Source: Candidatus Vicinibacter affinis
GTDB lineage: Bacteria > Bacteroidota > Bacteroidia > Chitinophagales > Saprospiraceae
Direction of reading: 5' to 3'
Assembly: GCA_016714365.1 (NCBI GenBank)
Contig: JADJNH010000005.1
Span: forward strand, 3,014,501-3,078,500
DNA: 64,000 nucleotides
Shown here: piece after piece, positions 36,451-45,978 of the stretch
How positions within the stretch are numbered: the first letter of the stretch is position 1
How the letters are laid out: every line of letters starts with the position of its first letter
Notes under the pieces: generated by a model
The model's database searches: none
What the model was told of the DNA's origin: nothing
The model's input: the letters and a program-made list of their open reading frames with translations, nothing else
Position numbers and translations under genes: made by a program

Positions 36451-36668
36451 GTTTATTTTTTATTGGTGGGATTGATGTATTTCGGGCAATATTAAATGGT
36501 TTATTTATTTTTTTATGTTTTTATGAACTTTTTTTATTGAGATTTCATTTATGAGTATGGTCTTAAAATCACTAAATCGGTGTAATTTCGTGACTTATTT
36601 CAATTGAAAAATGATAAAAATTAACACAATTAATTGTTTATCAATAACTTAGAAGCTTACAAGGATCC

Positions 36669-37538
36669 ATGCGGCAATTAAAAATCACCAAATCAATTAC
36701 AAATCGGGAGAGCCAATCCCTCGAAAAATATTTACAGGAAATTGGAAAAGTTGACCTTCTCACTCCAGAAGAGGAAGTTGAATTAGCCAAACAAATTAAA
36801 CAAGGTGACCAAATCTCTCTTGAAAAGTTGACCAAAGCAAATCTCCGATTTGTGGTTTCTGTTGCCAAGCAATACCAAAATCAAGGGCTTTCTCTTTCTG
36901 ACTTGATCAATGAAGGGAACCTTGGTCTCATAAAGGCTGCACAGCGATTTGACGAAACGAGAGGTTTTAAGTTTATATCCTATGCGGTTTGGTGGATTCG
37001 TCAATCAATACTTCAGGCATTGGCTGAACAAAGCCGAATTGTAAGGCTTCCTCTTAATAAGGTTGGGTCACTCAATAAAATAAACCGAGCTTTTTCAGAA
37101 CTGGAACAGGAATTTGAAAGGGAACCTTCTGCTGAAGAGTTAGCCACCGTTCTTGAGATACCAACTGAAGAAGTTGAGACTACCTTAGGGGTTGCAGCTC
37201 GACATGTGTCCATGGATGCTCCATTTGTTGAAGGGGAGGACAATTCATTACTGGATGTATTAGAAAATGACAGCACACCTGCAACAGATTCTGTTCTGGA
37301 ATATAAGGATTCGCTCAGAAAGGAGATCGAACGTGCATTAGGTACACTAACCGACAGGCAGGCAGATGTTATTAAATTATATTTCGGAATAGGGGTAGAG
37401 CATCCTGAATCTTTAGAAGACATCGGAGACAAATTTGGTCTGACAAGGGAGCGAGTCAGACAAATTAAAGATAAGGCAATCAATAAGTTACGTTCCACCA
37501 CCAGAAGTAAGTTATTAAAGCAATATTTAGGGAGCTAA
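36669..37538 (+). CDS. rpoD: RNA polymerase primary sigma factor (RpoD)
   Basis: The 289-residue protein is the short Bacteroidota form of the primary sigma factor. It lacks the long region 1.1 found in E. coli. Its start MRQLKITKSITNRESQSL is the standard one. Region 2 is clear (ANLRFVVSVAKQYQNQGL, GFKFISYAVWWIRQSI), as is region 3 (LPLNKVGSLNKINRAF). Region 4 has the helix-turn-helix LEDIGDKFGLTRERVRQIK. It directs RNA polymerase to TTTG/TAnnTTTG promoters, which fits the promoters found in this window. It is transcribed as a single gene after an AT-rich leader of about 200 bases. Confidence 0.96.
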   Translation: MRQLKITKSITNRESQSLEKYLQEIGKVDLLTPEEEVELAKQIKQGDQISLEKLTKANLRFVVSVAKQYQNQGLSLSDLINEGNLGLIKAAQRFDETRGFKFISYAVWWIRQSILQALAEQSRIVRLPLNKVGSLNKINRAFSELEQEFEREPSAEELATVLEIPTEEVETTLGVAARHVSMDAPFVEGEDNSLLDVLENDSTPATDSVLEYKDSLRKEIERALGTLTDRQADVIKLYFGIGVEHPESLEDIGDKFGLTRERVRQIKDKAINKLRSTTRSKLLKQYLGS

Positions 37539-37643
37539 AATTAGAATTTATCTAGTTTACTAAGATTGCTGTTTTCTGCCTTATTATCATCTACTGATTT
37601 AACATAGGTTTCATTTTTTTATATATATTTCGAAGCATTTTGC

Positions 37644-37672
37644 TTTGGCTTGAATTCTTTTTTTCAACTTTG
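37644..37672 (+). promoter_or_regulatory. Candidate promoter of the GAPDH gene
   Basis: TTTG (37644-37647), a 17-base spacer and CAACTTTG (37665-37672), one mismatch from TAnnTTTG, end 14 bases before the ATG. Confidence 0.45.
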
Positions 37673-37686
37673 CGAAAATTTATAAA

Positions 37687-39150
37687 ATGAATTCAAATCC
37701 GCTGGACCATCAATCCGCGCTTCAAGAGTGGCGTGAAAAGGAAAAACAAGCCCTGGAACTGAGCAAACTTGTTGGAGAGCTTCGTTTTGACCGTTCCATT
37801 GAAATTGTGCTTTTCAGAAGAGATCTTTTCGATATCAGACCTTCTGAAATTATAAACATTCACCTATTTTCAAAAAACTATATCAATACCCCTATTACTG
37901 TTGAGTTAACCCTTTCAATTGTAAAAGTAATTTACCAAACAACAGAACTCAATCCGTCTAAAATAGACATTGGAAGATTGGCCGCTGAATGGGAAGCCGA
38001 AAAAAATGAAAATTCCAAACTCGACGATTTTGTCAAATCCAAACTTTCCGGGGGCATAGGCGGAGAAAAAGATAAGGATCCGCATCGTGATGTTGTTCTT
38101 TATGGCTTTGGTAGAATTGGGCGATTAGTGGCTAGAAGGCTGATTAGTTCTACTGGTCGTGGAGAGCAACTATTACTTAAAGCTATAGTTATAAGACCCA
38201 GCATGAAGGAACGAAAAGAAGAAATTCTAAAAAGAATGTCTCTTCTTGAAACGGATTCAATACATGGAAATTTTCCCGGAACCATTGAGGTTTTTCATGA
38301 GGAATCATTGGTTAAGATTAATGGAAATATTATTCACATGATCTTTGCAAACGACCCATCTGACATAAATTATGAAGATTACGGAATAAGAAACGCCCTA
38401 TTGATTGACAATACAGGGATGTGGGACACTAAAGAAAAATTAAGTGCCCACCTTAGACCTGGAATTGCACAAGTTATACTCACTGCACCAGGCAAAGACA
38501 TTCCCAATATTGTGGTAGGTGTAAATCAGGATATTGTTGATCCACACAAGGAAAATATTTTTTGTGCTGCTTCTTGTACAACGAATGCAATTGTTCCCAT
38601 TATTCAGGTTATGGACCACAATTTTGGAATTATGAAAGGTCACATAGAAACCGTTCACGCCTATACAAGTGATCAAAATCTCTTAGATAATTTTCATAAA
38701 AAACCAAGAAGGGGTCGCGGAGCTCCCATAAATATGGTAATCACCAGTACTGGAGCTGCATCTGCAGTAGCTAAGGTACTGCCCCACCTCAAAGGAAAAC
38801 TAACTGGCAATGCTGTCAGGGTTCCCGTGCCAAATGTGTCTCTTGCCATTCTTAATTTAAGTCTAGAAAAGGAAACCAATCTTGAAGAAGTTCTTGCTAC
38901 GCTTAGAAAAGCAACTTTGGTTGGAGAATTGGTTGAGCAACTGCAATATTCCAGTTCCAACGAGTATGTATCCAGCAATGCGGTGGGATCAACTGTAGCA
39001 TCTGTCATTGATGCACCTTCCACCATTTTGAGTAATGATGGAAAAACTGTAACCATTTACGCCTGGTATGACAATGAGTATGGATATACTTGTCAGGTAG
39101 TTAGATTGGCAAAATATGTAGCTGAGGTTAGACGCTACACATATTATTAG
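37687..39150 (+). CDS. Glyceraldehyde-3-phosphate dehydrogenase, long form
   Basis: At 487 residues this is about 150 longer than classical GAPDH. Residues 1-135 form an extra, mostly helical N-terminal region (SALQEWREKEKQALELSKL). The Rossmann domain then starts with VVLYGFGRIGRLVARRL. The catalytic region is ASCTTNAIVPI with the nucleophilic Cys297, and the C-terminal NAD site is AWYDNEYGYTCQVVRL. It oxidises glyceraldehyde 3-phosphate to 1,3-bisphosphoglycerate, or runs in reverse. Long forms occur in many Bacteroidota beside a normal-length copy, and a gluconeogenic or NADP-linked role has been considered. The S41 peptidase gene starts one base after its stop. Confidence 0.9.
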   Translation: MNSNPLDHQSALQEWREKEKQALELSKLVGELRFDRSIEIVLFRRDLFDIRPSEIINIHLFSKNYINTPITVELTLSIVKVIYQTTELNPSKIDIGRLAAEWEAEKNENSKLDDFVKSKLSGGIGGEKDKDPHRDVVLYGFGRIGRLVARRLISSTGRGEQLLLKAIVIRPSMKERKEEILKRMSLLETDSIHGNFPGTIEVFHEESLVKINGNIIHMIFANDPSDINYEDYGIRNALLIDNTGMWDTKEKLSAHLRPGIAQVILTAPGKDIPNIVVGVNQDIVDPHKENIFCAASCTTNAIVPIIQVMDHNFGIMKGHIETVHAYTSDQNLLDNFHKKPRRGRGAPINMVITSTGAASAVAKVLPHLKGKLTGNAVRVPVPNVSLAILNLSLEKETNLEEVLATLRKATLVGELVEQLQYSSSNEYVSSNAVGSTVASVIDAPSTILSNDGKTVTIYAWYDNEYGYTCQVVRLAKYVAEVRRYTYY

Positions 39151-39151
39151 G

Positions 39152-40693
39152 ATGGAAAAATCAGCTCATCCATATTTTAAATATCAGCCCTTACTTTTGG
39201 CAATTTGTGCCATAATTGGAATGTATGGTGGTTATAAATTAAAACTACCTGAGCAAAAAAACAAATTGTCTTTTGATTCCAATTTAAAAAACTACACCTC
39301 CGGTCAAAAAATTACAGATGCGTTGTCATACATTGATTCCAAATATGTGGATAGTTTAAAAATCAATGAAGCATCTGATTACATGATCCAACAATTGTGT
39401 TTGGCTCTTGACCCATATTCAGAATATATACCTGCAAACCAGGTTCAAGAATATATGGATGATTTGGATGGCGGTTATCATGGCATTGGATTATCTTTTA
39501 TAAAATTTGATGAAACCTGGATGGCAAATAATGTCTTAAAAAACAGTCCGGCAGAGCTTGGAGGTATTGAACCAGGAGACGAAATTTTATCAATAAATGG
39601 GCACACAAATAAAGAGGAAGATTTTAGTCCGGAGGGTTTAACCAAATCAAATCCTTTTGAAGTAGACCTAAAATGGAAAAAGCAAGGATCTGGTGAAGTC
39701 ATAGCCAAAAAAATTAGGAAAGAAAATTTAGAAAGCTCTACTCTTGGACCGGTTTTTCCAATTGACCAAAATGTTTTTTACCTAAGACTTAACTCTATAG
39801 GTGAGCGATCCTACAGGGAATTTATGGATAAAGTTGAAAAATATACTTTCGGTCAGGGTAGAAAAAGTTTAATCTTGGATTTGAGAGACAATTCAGGTGG
39901 GTTGCTCAATATTGCTGCCGACATATTAAACCAACTTGTTCCTGTAAGAAACGTTGAACTTTTTTCAACTATAAATAGAGAAGGCAAAAAGAAATCCTTT
40001 AATTCACTTGGAAAGCCATTCTTTAAGCTTGACAAAATTATTATTTTGATAAATGAGCACACTGCTTCTTCCGCAGAAATTATAGCAGGCTCTTTACAGG
40101 AATTAAAACTTGCTAAACTGTTGGGATTTCCTAGTTTTGGAAAAGCGACTGTTCTTGAACCTTTTAATCTGGCTGATGGATCCCAAATTCTTTTAGCAAC
40201 TTCACGAATTCTGCTTCCTTCCGGTCGGTGTATCCAAAAACCCTACTATACCTACAGCAAAGATTCCATCACCAATTGGATTAGTCCTTTCAATCCTATT
40301 GCAGACAGTTTTGGAAGATCATCAAACAAATATGTTTCAGCAATGGGCCTTTCACCTGATTGGGTTGTAGAAAAGGATGATTCGATGATTGAATTATCAG
40401 ATGATGAGCAACTGCAACTTAGAAATATAATGCTATCAAACTACCAAGCTCTTAAAATTGCAATTGCCGGAAAAGTTGAAAATATCACAAGTAAAGAGAC
40501 AGATCAGTTGCTTGAAGGTTATTTATCTAAAAATAATCAACTACTAATAAATTCAAACAGCCTTTTTCAAATGAAGGAAAGATCTAAATTTATTTTAGCA
40601 GAATTGTTGTTTGGGATGAATGCTTCACAAAATCTTCAACTTATCAATGATCCTGTTTTTGCAAGGGCAAAAAAGGAAATTTCTCTTAACTGA
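39152..40693 (+). CDS. S41 family C-terminal processing peptidase
   Basis: The 513-residue protein has an N-terminal signal anchor (LLLAICAIIGMYGGYKL), a helical lead, a PDZ domain (GIGLSFIKFDETWMANNVLK, PAELGGIEPGDEILSING) and an S41 protease core. The catalytic Ser lies in NEHTASSAEIIAG, and the general-base Lys lies in GFPSFGKATVLEP. The fold signature SLILDLRDNSGGLLNIA is present. Such enzymes cut C-terminal ends of periplasmic proteins. Its start is one base after the GAPDH stop, so the genes are translationally coupled despite having no obvious metabolic link. Confidence 0.9.
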   Translation: MEKSAHPYFKYQPLLLAICAIIGMYGGYKLKLPEQKNKLSFDSNLKNYTSGQKITDALSYIDSKYVDSLKINEASDYMIQQLCLALDPYSEYIPANQVQEYMDDLDGGYHGIGLSFIKFDETWMANNVLKNSPAELGGIEPGDEILSINGHTNKEEDFSPEGLTKSNPFEVDLKWKKQGSGEVIAKKIRKENLESSTLGPVFPIDQNVFYLRLNSIGERSYREFMDKVEKYTFGQGRKSLILDLRDNSGGLLNIAADILNQLVPVRNVELFSTINREGKKKSFNSLGKPFFKLDKIIILINEHTASSAEIIAGSLQELKLAKLLGFPSFGKATVLEPFNLADGSQILLATSRILLPSGRCIQKPYYTYSKDSITNWISPFNPIADSFGRSSNKYVSAMGLSPDWVVEKDDSMIELSDDEQLQLRNIMLSNYQALKIAIAGKVENITSKETDQLLEGYLSKNNQLLINSNSLFQMKERSKFILAELLFGMNASQNLQLINDPVFARAKKEISLN

Positions 40694-40696
40694 TAA

Positions 40697-41263
40697 TTAT
40701 CGGATAAATTCCAGTTCACCGGATTCATCAAACTTCGCCAAAACACTGGGTGCGTTTTTTATTTGATCATTCATTCTGTGGAATGAAACATAATCTGTAT
40801 TGTCAAACCAAAATGATTCAATTTGATTAAATGAAGCAGGGATCGGATTTCCAATGATATTTACTGTTGTAGAAACTATTGGCTCGCCTAGCTTTGATAT
40901 TATTTCTGAACAAAAAGGATCGTAACAAACTCTCACAGCCACTGTTCCATCAGATGCAGCTACTAAAGGATGTACAAGTTGTCCCATGGAAGAAATAAGA
41001 GTTAAAGGTTGTTTGTGATATTGAAGGAGCGTTTCCACCCTGGGATGTATGCGAGGTGAATACTTTTTCAACATTTCAATTGAATCAACCAATAAAATAA
41101 ATCCTATTCCATGTGGTCTTTGTTTTAAGCCAATCAAACGCTCTAATGCTTGTTGATGATCATGCCTACAAGAAATTCCCCAAACTGTATCAGTTGGCAG
41201 CAATACCAGACCACCATTATCTAAAATACTGACTATCCGGTCAATTTCATGAACAGTTTCCAT
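40697..41263 (-). CDS. tsaC: L-threonylcarbamoyladenylate synthase
   Basis: The protein belongs to the YrdC/Sua5/TsaC family, short form without the Sua5 C-terminal domain. The conserved core is GGLVLLPTDTVWGISC, GLKQRPHGIGFILLV and TVNIIGNPIPASF. It makes threonylcarbamoyl-AMP from threonine, bicarbonate and ATP, used for the t6A modification of ANN-decoding tRNAs. I choose the ATG at 41263 (METVHEIDRIVSILDNGG), which fits the usual family start; an ATG at 41290 would add nine residues. Its end lies three bases from the end of the S41 gene on the other strand. Confidence 0.9.
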   Translation of the reverse strand: METVHEIDRIVSILDNGGLVLLPTDTVWGISCRHDHQQALERLIGLKQRPHGIGFILLVDSIEMLKKYSPRIHPRVETLLQYHKQPLTLISSMGQLVHPLVAASDGTVAVRVCYDPFCSEIISKLGEPIVSTTVNIIGNPIPASFNQIESFWFDNTDYVSFHRMNDQIKNAPSVLAKFDESGELEFIR

Positions 41264-41362
41264 TGGTTCGCCAAACGCAGAGTCAATCATTCTGCAAAAA
41301 AAACGTATTTTTACTTAATCAAAAAGAGTTTTTTTTCGTTTATAGTGCATGACGAATTCCGA

Positions 41363-43624
41363 ATGGGTAGATATTATCTGATCCTTGCTTTGTTTGTGGT
41401 GAATTTCTGGTCTCTGAGTGCAAAACACATCATTGGGGGCGAGATTTATTATTCATGTATAAAGGTCAATTTAAATGACAATACGGCTACCTATGAGTTC
41501 ACTTTGAAGATCTACCGAGATTGTATCAGTCAAGGTGCCATTTTGGATGATCCCGCAAAGCTTGGTATTTATGAAAAATTATCTACCAATAACTATCGAT
41601 TTGTAAACTCTTATTCAGTTCCCCTTAATTCTTCCAGAAGGTTGTTCTCTGAGAATCCGTGCATAATCACTCCTCCGTCTGTATGTGTTGAAGAGGGGAT
41701 TTATGAGTTTACAGCGACTTTACCAATCATTCAAAACACTTATACGATAGCCTATCAAAGATGTTGCAGGAATGAAACCATTTCTAATATTATCAATCCT
41801 GGAGACCAGGGGGCCGCTTACACAATAGACATCAGCCCTGAGGCGCAAAAAATTTGTAACAACAGTCCAAGATTTAAAAGTTTTCCCCCCATCATTATAT
41901 GTGAGGGAAGACCTCTAAATTATGATCATTCAGCATTTGACCAGGAAGGGGATATCATTACGTATGAGTTTTGTGCACCGAGTTCAGCGGGAGGCAAACA
42001 AGGTTCGGCGGAAGGCAGACCGGGTGGCAGGGCGGAAGATTGTGATGGCGTAACCCCTAATCCAAATGCATGCCCACCTCCATTTAGTCTTGTACAATTC
42101 AGAGCTCCATTTTTTACAGCGTTGAATCCGCTTGGGGGTAATCCTCAGGTGAGTATAAATCCATTAACCGGACTTATAACAGGTACACCAAACACGCTGG
42201 GTCAATTTGTAGTTGGAGTTTGTATTAAAGAATACAGGAATGGAATTCTCCTGAGTACCGTTAGAAGAGATTTTCAATTTAATGTAATAACCTGTGAAAA
42301 TACCTTAAATGCAAGAATGCAATCAGATTCAGTTCAAACGAATGATCGGTTCATTTTAAATTCGTGTGGTGACCTGACCGTAAATCTCATCAATCAAAGC
42401 ACCATAGAATCTAACATAAAATCCTATGATTGGGAATTTCTAATTAATGGACAAACTCAAGTATTCAATTCCAAGAACGTTTCCGTTACCTTCCCGGGGC
42501 TTGGCAGCTATTCAGGAAAACTTATCTTGAACAAGGGGGCGTTGGATTGTACTGATTCTGCTGACATTACAATTAATATATTACCGGATATTAATGCTGA
42601 TTTTGACTACCAATATGACACCTGTATTGCGGGTCCCGTCAGGTTTACAGATTTATCTACGACCGGGTCAGGTAGGATGACAGATTGGGTCTGGACGCCT
42701 GAACCAAGCAAAACAGTTTTAATCCAAAATCACGATTATACATTTTCTACTCCGGGAATTAAATCAGCTAAATTGGTCGTTCGTGATATCAGTGGTTGTA
42801 AAGATTCTATCGTTAAAGATTTTTCTTATTTCCCTGTCCCTCCACTCCTAATTGTCAACCCAAGTAACTTTACGGGATGTAATCCGTTGTCCGTATTTTT
42901 TGAAAACTTATCAGTTCCAATTGATGACAGTTATGACATACTTTGGAGCTTTGGAGATGGCAAAACCAGTAAAAAAATCTCTCCGAATCACCTCTTCCAA
43001 AATCCAGGATTATATTCTGTTCGTTTGGAAATCACCTCGCCTATAGGCTGTTATACCAAGGCTGATTATCCAAACTGGATAAATGTTATTGAAAGTCCTG
43101 AGGCAGGATTTGATTACGACCCCAAAACTCTCAGTTCATTCCAAAAGCAGATTAATCTAACAGACCAGTCTAAGAGTGCAGAATTTTTGAAGTATATCAT
43201 TAACGATCGTTTTATTTTATTTGATCGAAATGCACAATTCACTTTTAGGGATACAGGGGTACAAAAAATCAGTCAAATAGTCTCCAGACCAAATGGATGC
43301 ATGGATACTTTGACCATTTTTATTGATGTTGAACCAAAGGTTACTTTTTTTATGCCAAACGCATTCACCCCAAATGGTGATGGAAAAAATGAAGAATTTA
43401 TTGGAGTCGGGTATATAGATGGGATGCAAGGTTTTCAAATGAGTGTATGGGACAGATGGGGATCGCAATTGTTTAATTCAAGTGATCCATTAACCGGATG
43501 GAACGGGAGGGTCAATGGTTCCGGTGATTTTGTCCCCCCCGGAGTTTACATATATGTTATTCAATATAAAGAGCCAAGAGGGAAGCAGGTTTACCTAAAG
43601 GGCTTTGCCACAGTGGTCAGATGA
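41363..43624 (+). CDS. Secreted PKD-domain protein with CHU_C (T9SS type B) sorting domain
   Basis: The 753-residue protein starts at ATG 41363 with a signal peptide (MGRYYLILALFVVNFWSLSA); frames reaching back to 41249 would overlap tsaC and spoil it. The next region (HIIGGEIYYSCI, YTIAYQRCCRNETISNI) is the opening seen in many gliding-motility-associated surface proteins. PKD domains follow (LWSFGDGKTSKKISPNHLF), with paired Cys. The C-terminal ~90 residues are the gliding-motility-associated domain (FMPNAFTPNGDGKNEEFI, MSVWDRWGSQLFNSS, GVYIYVIQYK). This is the type B T9SS signal, often paired with SprF-like PorP proteins. It is probably an adhesin or structural surface protein. Confidence 0.88.
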   Translation: MGRYYLILALFVVNFWSLSAKHIIGGEIYYSCIKVNLNDNTATYEFTLKIYRDCISQGAILDDPAKLGIYEKLSTNNYRFVNSYSVPLNSSRRLFSENPCIITPPSVCVEEGIYEFTATLPIIQNTYTIAYQRCCRNETISNIINPGDQGAAYTIDISPEAQKICNNSPRFKSFPPIIICEGRPLNYDHSAFDQEGDIITYEFCAPSSAGGKQGSAEGRPGGRAEDCDGVTPNPNACPPPFSLVQFRAPFFTALNPLGGNPQVSINPLTGLITGTPNTLGQFVVGVCIKEYRNGILLSTVRRDFQFNVITCENTLNARMQSDSVQTNDRFILNSCGDLTVNLINQSTIESNIKSYDWEFLINGQTQVFNSKNVSVTFPGLGSYSGKLILNKGALDCTDSADITINILPDINADFDYQYDTCIAGPVRFTDLSTTGSGRMTDWVWTPEPSKTVLIQNHDYTFSTPGIKSAKLVVRDISGCKDSIVKDFSYFPVPPLLIVNPSNFTGCNPLSVFFENLSVPIDDSYDILWSFGDGKTSKKISPNHLFQNPGLYSVRLEITSPIGCYTKADYPNWINVIESPEAGFDYDPKTLSSFQKQINLTDQSKSAEFLKYIINDRFILFDRNAQFTFRDTGVQKISQIVSRPNGCMDTLTIFIDVEPKVTFFMPNAFTPNGDGKNEEFIGVGYIDGMQGFQMSVWDRWGSQLFNSSDPLTGWNGRVNGSGDFVPPGVYIYVIQYKEPRGKQVYLKGFATVVR

Positions 43625-43827
43625 CATAACAATGAGCCTAATGTATTAATTTTAAATAATTTATACATATAAATATTTTTAATATTTATATTTTAATACC
43701 CGAATTTGTCGGTTTCCAAATTTTTAAAATAACTAATATTTTAGTAGGAGTTTCAAAATGCTCTAAAAAAAGGTCCAAAATCTTTATAATTTGCAAAGAT
43801 TTCCTATCTCGATATTCCCTTTTTAAT

Positions 43828-43835
43828 TAACTTTG
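43828..43835 (+). promoter_or_regulatory. Candidate -7 element of rplS
   Basis: TAACTTTG matches TAnnTTTG exactly and is 32 bases before the rplS ATG. The nearest TTTG upstream (43790-43793) is too far for a normal spacer. Confidence 0.4.
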
Positions 43836-43867
43836 CGACTCTTTTTGAAGAGTTAAAATTAGCAGCC

Positions 43868-44221
43868 ATGGATTTGATAAAATATGTTGAAGATCAATTA
43901 CTTGACGTAAGCCGAATTCCAAGTTTTGAATCAGGTGACACCATTGTAATAAGTTACAAGATCATTGAAGGTAATAAAGAAAGGATTCAGGATTTTAGGG
44001 GTGATGTCATCAACATCCGTGGAGAAGGTAAAAACAAATCATTTACTGTACGTAAAGTTTCTAATGGCGTAGGCGTAGAGCGTATCTTTCCTATTTCCTC
44101 ACTAAACATTGTGGAAATTAAGGTTGTAAAGAAAGGCCATGTTAGAAGAGCTAAATTATTCTACATCAGAGGATTGTCTGGTAAAAAGGCTAGAATAAAA
44201 GAGGCTAACATTTCAAAATAA
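43868..44221 (+). CDS. rplS: 50S ribosomal protein L19
   Basis: The 117-residue protein is a complete L19: FESGDTIVISYKIIEGNKER, QDFRGDVINIRGEG, SFTVRKVSNGVGVERIFP and KVVKKGHVRRAKLFYIRGL are the family blocks. L19 sits at the 30S-50S interface. In many bacteria rplS follows trmD; here it is transcribed alone from its own promoter. Confidence 0.97.
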   Translation: MDLIKYVEDQLLDVSRIPSFESGDTIVISYKIIEGNKERIQDFRGDVINIRGEGKNKSFTVRKVSNGVGVERIFPISSLNIVEIKVVKKGHVRRAKLFYIRGLSGKKARIKEANISK

Positions 44222-44328
44222 GCTTTTCTGTATTTTCAATTACGGGATCTAAACTCTAGCCGTAAATTGGCAATTGAGATTTAAATAATTGTTGGAGCAC
44301 ATCGTTTTCAGGTGTCTTGCTTTTGCAA

Positions 44329-45978
44329 TTACACTTTTTCAATTTCAATTAATATTTCCTTGGTTACTGGTTTGACATCCTTGAAAATTCTATTGAATTC
44401 AATATATTTCCACTCGTTTTTAGGTTCCAATTTGATTTTCTTGCCATCAAGATTGAATTCTATAGGAACATAAAATTCTCTTTCCAAACAATCCAATTTG
44501 TATTTGATTTGAGTATAATTATCCCTTACACTTACAGAATAGACTAATTTAGGGAGCTCTTTGTACTTTAAATATTGACGCAGGAAAGGGGTGAAATCTC
44601 GCTGGGTTTTAACATTTACTAAATCGACAAAATCTTTCGTCTCTGCAAATCCATATTTGTGTTGATTGTAAAAGGTTTTTAAAATATCAAACCAAATACT
44701 GTCATTTCCAATTGCATATCTTAAGGATTGAAGAACCCACGCCCCTTTTGAATAAATATCCCCAGGATTTTCAGTAAAGTTAACCGATTTTGGTCCTAAG
44801 AGTGGTTTGTCATTTTTGATTGCTTTTTTATTGGATTCCAAATATTTTAGCCCGGCTTCTTTTCCATAATAATATTCTATGTAGAGATTTTCCATGTAAG
44901 TGGTAAAGCCTTCGTGAATCCACATTTCAGCATGATCTTTACAAGACACACTGTTTCCCCAGTATTCATGGGCACTTTCATGCAGTATAATATAATCTAC
45001 AGAAAACTCTTCCGGAACCCTTCCTCCCAAATACCCTCGATTAAATTTATTGCCATAAGCAATGGCACTTTGGTGTTCCATACCTAAATATGGTGATTCG
45101 ACCAAGGCATACCCGTCCTTAATAAATGGATATGGCCCCAAATAATGCTCAAAGGATTCAAGTATTTTTGGAGTTTGTTTGAAATGTTCTTTCGCCTTTT
45201 CCAGGTTAGGGCGAAGCACATAATAATTTAAGAGCAACTTCTCTTTACTTAAGGTTGTAATCTCTTCATTAAAATTTACATAATCCCCGACATACAAAGT
45301 CACATTGTAATTGTTGATGGGATAACTTACCTGCCAATGGTATTTCTTGTGCTTTTTACCTACCTTTTCAGTTTCAATAAGTCTTCCATTTGAAATAGCC
45401 GAAAGGTCCTTTGGCACGGTAATCCAAATATCCATGGATTCAGGTTCATCTGAAAGATGGTCTTTATTTGGCCACCAAAGGCTTGCCCCGATTCCTTCGC
45501 ATGCAACCCCAACCCAAGGGTTGCCAGCCTCGTCACTTTTCCAAACAAATCCACCATCCCATGGTGCATTTTTAGCAACCAAAGGATGTCCTTCAAATTC
45601 AATTTTTATTTTAGCATTTTCCTCAGGATTTAACGGACACTCCACAAAAACTGCATCAAATACTCTTCGGTACTTCAATGATTTCTTTCCTTGAGTGATT
45701 TTAATAATCTTCATGTTTTGGAAAAGATCAATCTGTATTTCCTTTAGGGCAGATCTACTGAGCAAAGTAATTTCATTACTTCCGATGATAAATTTATCCT
45801 CAGGATCAAGCTTAATGTCCAGATTATAATGCAAAACATTATAATCTCTTTCTGATCTTAAAGATCCTCTTAATGAATCTTTTAAAGTAAACTTTTGACC
45901 ATTTGCAATAACCTCAAACAAAAAGAAAGTGGTTATTGTAAGAAAAGTCAACTTTGAATAGATTAAGATTTTTGTCAT
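44329..45978 (-). CDS. M1 family metallopeptidase
   Basis: The 549-residue protein has an N-terminal hydrophobic export segment and the M1 plan: a beta-rich N-domain, the substrate-binding GMEHQSAIAYG (in place of GAMEN), zinc ligands HESAHEYWGNS and then WIHEGFTTYMENLYIEYYYG, 19-20 residues on. It is shorter than aminopeptidase N, lacking the large C-terminal helical domain. It probably trims peptides in the periplasm. I choose the ATG at 45978, which overlaps the upstream stop (TGATG); a GTG one codon earlier is also possible. It is translationally coupled to the SDR gene upstream. Confidence 0.9.
   Translation of the reverse strand: MTKILIYSKLTFLTITTFFLFEVIANGQKFTLKDSLRGSLRSERDYNVLHYNLDIKLDPEDKFIIGSNEITLLSRSALKEIQIDLFQNMKIIKITQGKKSLKYRRVFDAVFVECPLNPEENAKIKIEFEGHPLVAKNAPWDGGFVWKSDEAGNPWVGVACEGIGASLWWPNKDHLSDEPESMDIWITVPKDLSAISNGRLIETEKVGKKHKKYHWQVSYPINNYNVTLYVGDYVNFNEEITTLSKEKLLLNYYVLRPNLEKAKEHFKQTPKILESFEHYLGPYPFIKDGYALVESPYLGMEHQSAIAYGNKFNRGYLGGRVPEEFSVDYIILHESAHEYWGNSVSCKDHAEMWIHEGFTTYMENLYIEYYYGKEAGLKYLESNKKAIKNDKPLLGPKSVNFTENPGDIYSKGAWVLQSLRYAIGNDSIWFDILKTFYNQHKYGFAETKDFVDLVNVKTQRDFTPFLRQYLKYKELPKLVYSVSVRDNYTQIKYKLDCLEREFYVPIEFNLDGKKIKLEPKNEWKYIEFNRIFKDVKPVTKEILIEIEKV

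Noticed and set aside
37013..37501. 162-codon minus-strand frame opposite rpoD
   Set aside because: rpoD is certain on the plus strand and the antisense product is Ser-rich with no domain.
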